The translations under genes and the position numbers were made by a program. The notes beneath the pieces were generated by a model that saw only the letters and a program-made list of their open reading frames with translations, searched no databases and was not told the origin of the DNA. From Rhodospira trueperi (lineage in GTDB: Bacteria > Pseudomonadota > Alphaproteobacteria > Rhodospirillales > Rhodospirillaceae): a stretch of 64,000 nucleotides of DNA. The stretch is taken from positions 62,001 to 126,000 of the forward strand of contig NZ_FNAP01000003.1 of the NCBI RefSeq assembly GCF_900101965.1, written 5' to 3'. Below are positions 62,502 to 64,000 of the stretch, in pieces (the stretch's first letter is position 1; each line of letters begins with the position of its first letter).

Positions 62502-62879
62502 CGGACGGTCCCTCCGGATGGGTGCGCCCAGGTTGAAGCCCCGGCGCCGGTTGCATGGCACCGCATCGTAGCCGATCGGGGCAGCTCTTCAACATCATCG
62601 GGATACGGGCTCATTCATGCGCACGCGCCTTTTACGGGCGCCGCTTCTTCCGGAGGAGTGCCGTGCGCCCGCCGGAACCCTCCGGAGAGGGGCCGTCGGC
62701 CCACTTTTCCATAGTATCGAGATTGAAATGGTCCTCCAGCGACCATAGGTCCTGCCAAAGGCATCTCGCCTTTTTAGGTTATTTGTACGCTAACGCTCCT
62801 AGTCAGTGGTGTCACCTCTCCTTCTCGCGGGACCACACACCCGGCGACGCTCTGCCGGACAGAAACAACGAGGCCGCAA
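62502..62879. other. Intergenic region between dctP and the chemoreceptor gene
   Basis: 378 bp with no gene. It is a divergent promoter region. AT-richer sequence near 62765-62800 (CTTTTTAGGTTATTTGTACG) may hold the chemoreceptor promoter, but no clear -35/-10 pair or regulator site was recognised. Confidence 0.5.
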
Positions 62880-64000
62880 ATGCTCAAGTCAATCCGCATT
62901 GGCACCAAGCTGTACGGGGGATTCGGTGTCATCCTCGTCCTCCTGACCATCCTCGGCGTCAGCACGGTCCTTTCGGTGTCGGGTGTCGACACGGATTTCG
63001 AGGACTATCGGGACCTGACCCAGTCCGGCAACGAAATCGGGCAGGTTCAGGCGAACATGCTGATGATGCGCCTGGGCGTGAAGGACTTCGTCATCGACGG
63101 CAGCACCCAATCCGTTGCGCGGGTCAACGAACGGGCCGCCGAGACGCAGGACGCCATCGCGACCACGCGCCGCCTGACGCGGGATCAGGAAGCCCTGGAA
63201 CTGCTGGAACAGATCTCCGATCGCTTGGATGAGTACACGAGCGCGTTCGGCCGGGTTACCGCGTTGCAGGCCCAGCGCGACGAGGTGGTCTCGACGCTGC
63301 AGACCGTGGGTCGCGCGGCGGAGGAAGCGCTGGACACGATCATGCGCACCGCGAACGAAGACAACGACGCCGCGGCCGCCTACATCTGCGGCCTCAGCCT
63401 GCGCCGCTTCCTGCTGGCCCGCCTCTCGGCCTATGCGTTTCTTCAGAACGGCAAAGACGCGGCCTACCAGGACGCAGTGGGACACCTCGATGCTTACGCC
63501 AAGCGGCTGGACCAGCTGGCGGGCATGCTGTCCGACCCGGAGCGGGTCTCCCTGGCGGCCGAAACCAGGGACCTGGGCCTGACCTACCGCGAAGAGCTCG
63601 GGACCCTGCGCGACCGCCTCACCGAACGCAACGACATCATCGTCAACACGCTGAATACGATTGGCCCGACCATCGCCGGGCGCATCGACGACTTCAAGGC
63701 CGAGGTGCGCAGCGAACAGGCCGTCCTGGGTGACCGCTCCGAGCAGTCCATCGGCCAGACCATCGTCATCAGCCTGATCCTGACCGTGAGCGCGCTCGTC
63801 ATAGGCGTCGCCGCCGCGTGGATGATCGGCGCCGGCATCAGCGGGCCGATCCAGGCGATGACCGCGGCCATGGGGCGGCTCGCCAACAAGGACTACGGGG
63901 CGACGATTCCGGCCCAGGACCACAAAGACGAGATCGGCGACATGGCCAAGGCGGTGCAGACCTTCAAGGACGGCATGCAGAAGGCCGACGATCTCGCCGC
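62880..64000 (+). CDS. Methyl-accepting chemotaxis protein, N-terminal part (runs off right edge)
   Basis: The first 373 residues of a chemoreceptor. A first membrane helix (about 13-33, YGGFGVILVLLTILGVSTVL) is followed by a long alpha-helical periplasmic sensor (about 35-290), consistent with a bimodular four-helix-bundle domain. A second helix follows (TIVISLILTVSALVIGVAAA), then a HAMP domain (GISGPIQAMTAAMGRLANKD). The signalling domain lies beyond the window. GAGG lies 7 nt before the ATG. Its ligand is unknown; the neighbouring periplasmic binding protein is divergent. Confidence 0.9.
   Translation, partial: MLKSIRIGTKLYGGFGVILVLLTILGVSTVLSVSGVDTDFEDYRDLTQSGNEIGQVQANMLMMRLGVKDFVIDGSTQSVARVNERAAETQDAIATTRRLTRDQEALELLEQISDRLDEYTSAFGRVTALQAQRDEVVSTLQTVGRAAEEALDTIMRTANEDNDAAAAYICGLSLRRFLLARLSAYAFLQNGKDAAYQDAVGHLDAYAKRLDQLAGMLSDPERVSLAAETRDLGLTYREELGTLRDRLTERNDIIVNTLNTIGPTIAGRIDDFKAEVRSEQAVLGDRSEQSIGQTIVISLILTVSALVIGVAAAWMIGAGISGPIQAMTAAMGRLANKDYGATIPAQDHKDEIGDMAKAVQTFKDGMQKADDLA

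Overview
The window is GC-rich DNA from an anoxygenic phototrophic alphaproteobacterium, most likely a purple nonsulfur member of the Rhodospirillales. It holds most of a photosynthesis gene cluster (PGC, about 4.8-41.5 kb). Evidence for the lineage is a type-2 reaction centre with a four-haem PufC subunit, bacteriochlorophyll a genes (bchXYZ, bchLNB, bchG, bchP), a spirilloxanthin-type carotenoid set (crtCDEF), PpsR/AerR regulators, a separate LH2-type pucBA pair, and flgBC-fliEQR-flhB followed by cckA, a flagellar/cell-cycle order common in Alphaproteobacteria. The genus cannot be fixed from the sequence alone.

Layout. 0-4 kb, all minus strand: glycerate kinase (cut by the window edge), mtnP, an Rrf2 regulator, queA and a LysR regulator. 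An 830-bp gap with degenerate palindromic repeats follows. 4.8-16.1 kb, minus strand, is one long superoperon read from right to left: crtE-crtF-bchC-bchX-bchY-bchZ-(small ORF)-pufB-pufA-pufL-pufM-pufC. 16.3-18.8 kb, plus strand: crtD-crtC. 18.8-34.2 kb, minus strand, is a second superoperon: bchF-bchN-bchB-bchH-bchL-bchM-lhaA-puhA-puhB-puhC-puhE-bchJ, where puhE is fused to a CobW-type GTPase. 34.7-41.5 kb, plus strand: aerR-ppsR-bchG-bch2-bchP-tspO. From 41.5 kb come palindromic repeats, a small membrane protein, an Rpn-family nuclease and tgt, then a FlhB-tail-like gene pair, flgB-flgC-fliE-fliQ-fliR-flhB, and cckA. After that come pucBA, comEC, cspA, a DEAD-box helicase, gltX, gltA, bcp, a four-copy tandem palindromic repeat, a lone TRAP substrate-binding protein, and the start of a chemoreceptor that runs off the right edge.

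How it fits together. crtE supplies GGPP; crtC/D/F make the 1-methoxy end groups of spirilloxanthin-series carotenoids. BchH/M/LNB/F/XYZ/C carry protoporphyrin to bacteriochlorophyllide a; BchG and BchP add and saturate the tail. PufLM/PuhA/PufC form the reaction centre, PufBA form LH1 and PucBA form LH2. LhaA, Bch2, PuhB, PuhC and PuhE assemble them. PpsR with AerR probably controls the set: TGT-N12-ACA operators stand before bchC, between crtE and crtD, and before pucB, with two near-matches between bchF and aerR. bchD, bchI, bchE/acsF, crtB, crtI, crtA, pufX and a recognisable pufQ are not in the window and must lie elsewhere if present.

Most worth following up are the PuhE-CobW fusion, a long acidic repeat tail on PufC, a PpsR lacking one of its usual redox cysteines, an LH2 alpha chain lacking a usual hydrogen-bonding tyrosine, and a family of palindromic repeats that abut stop codons.
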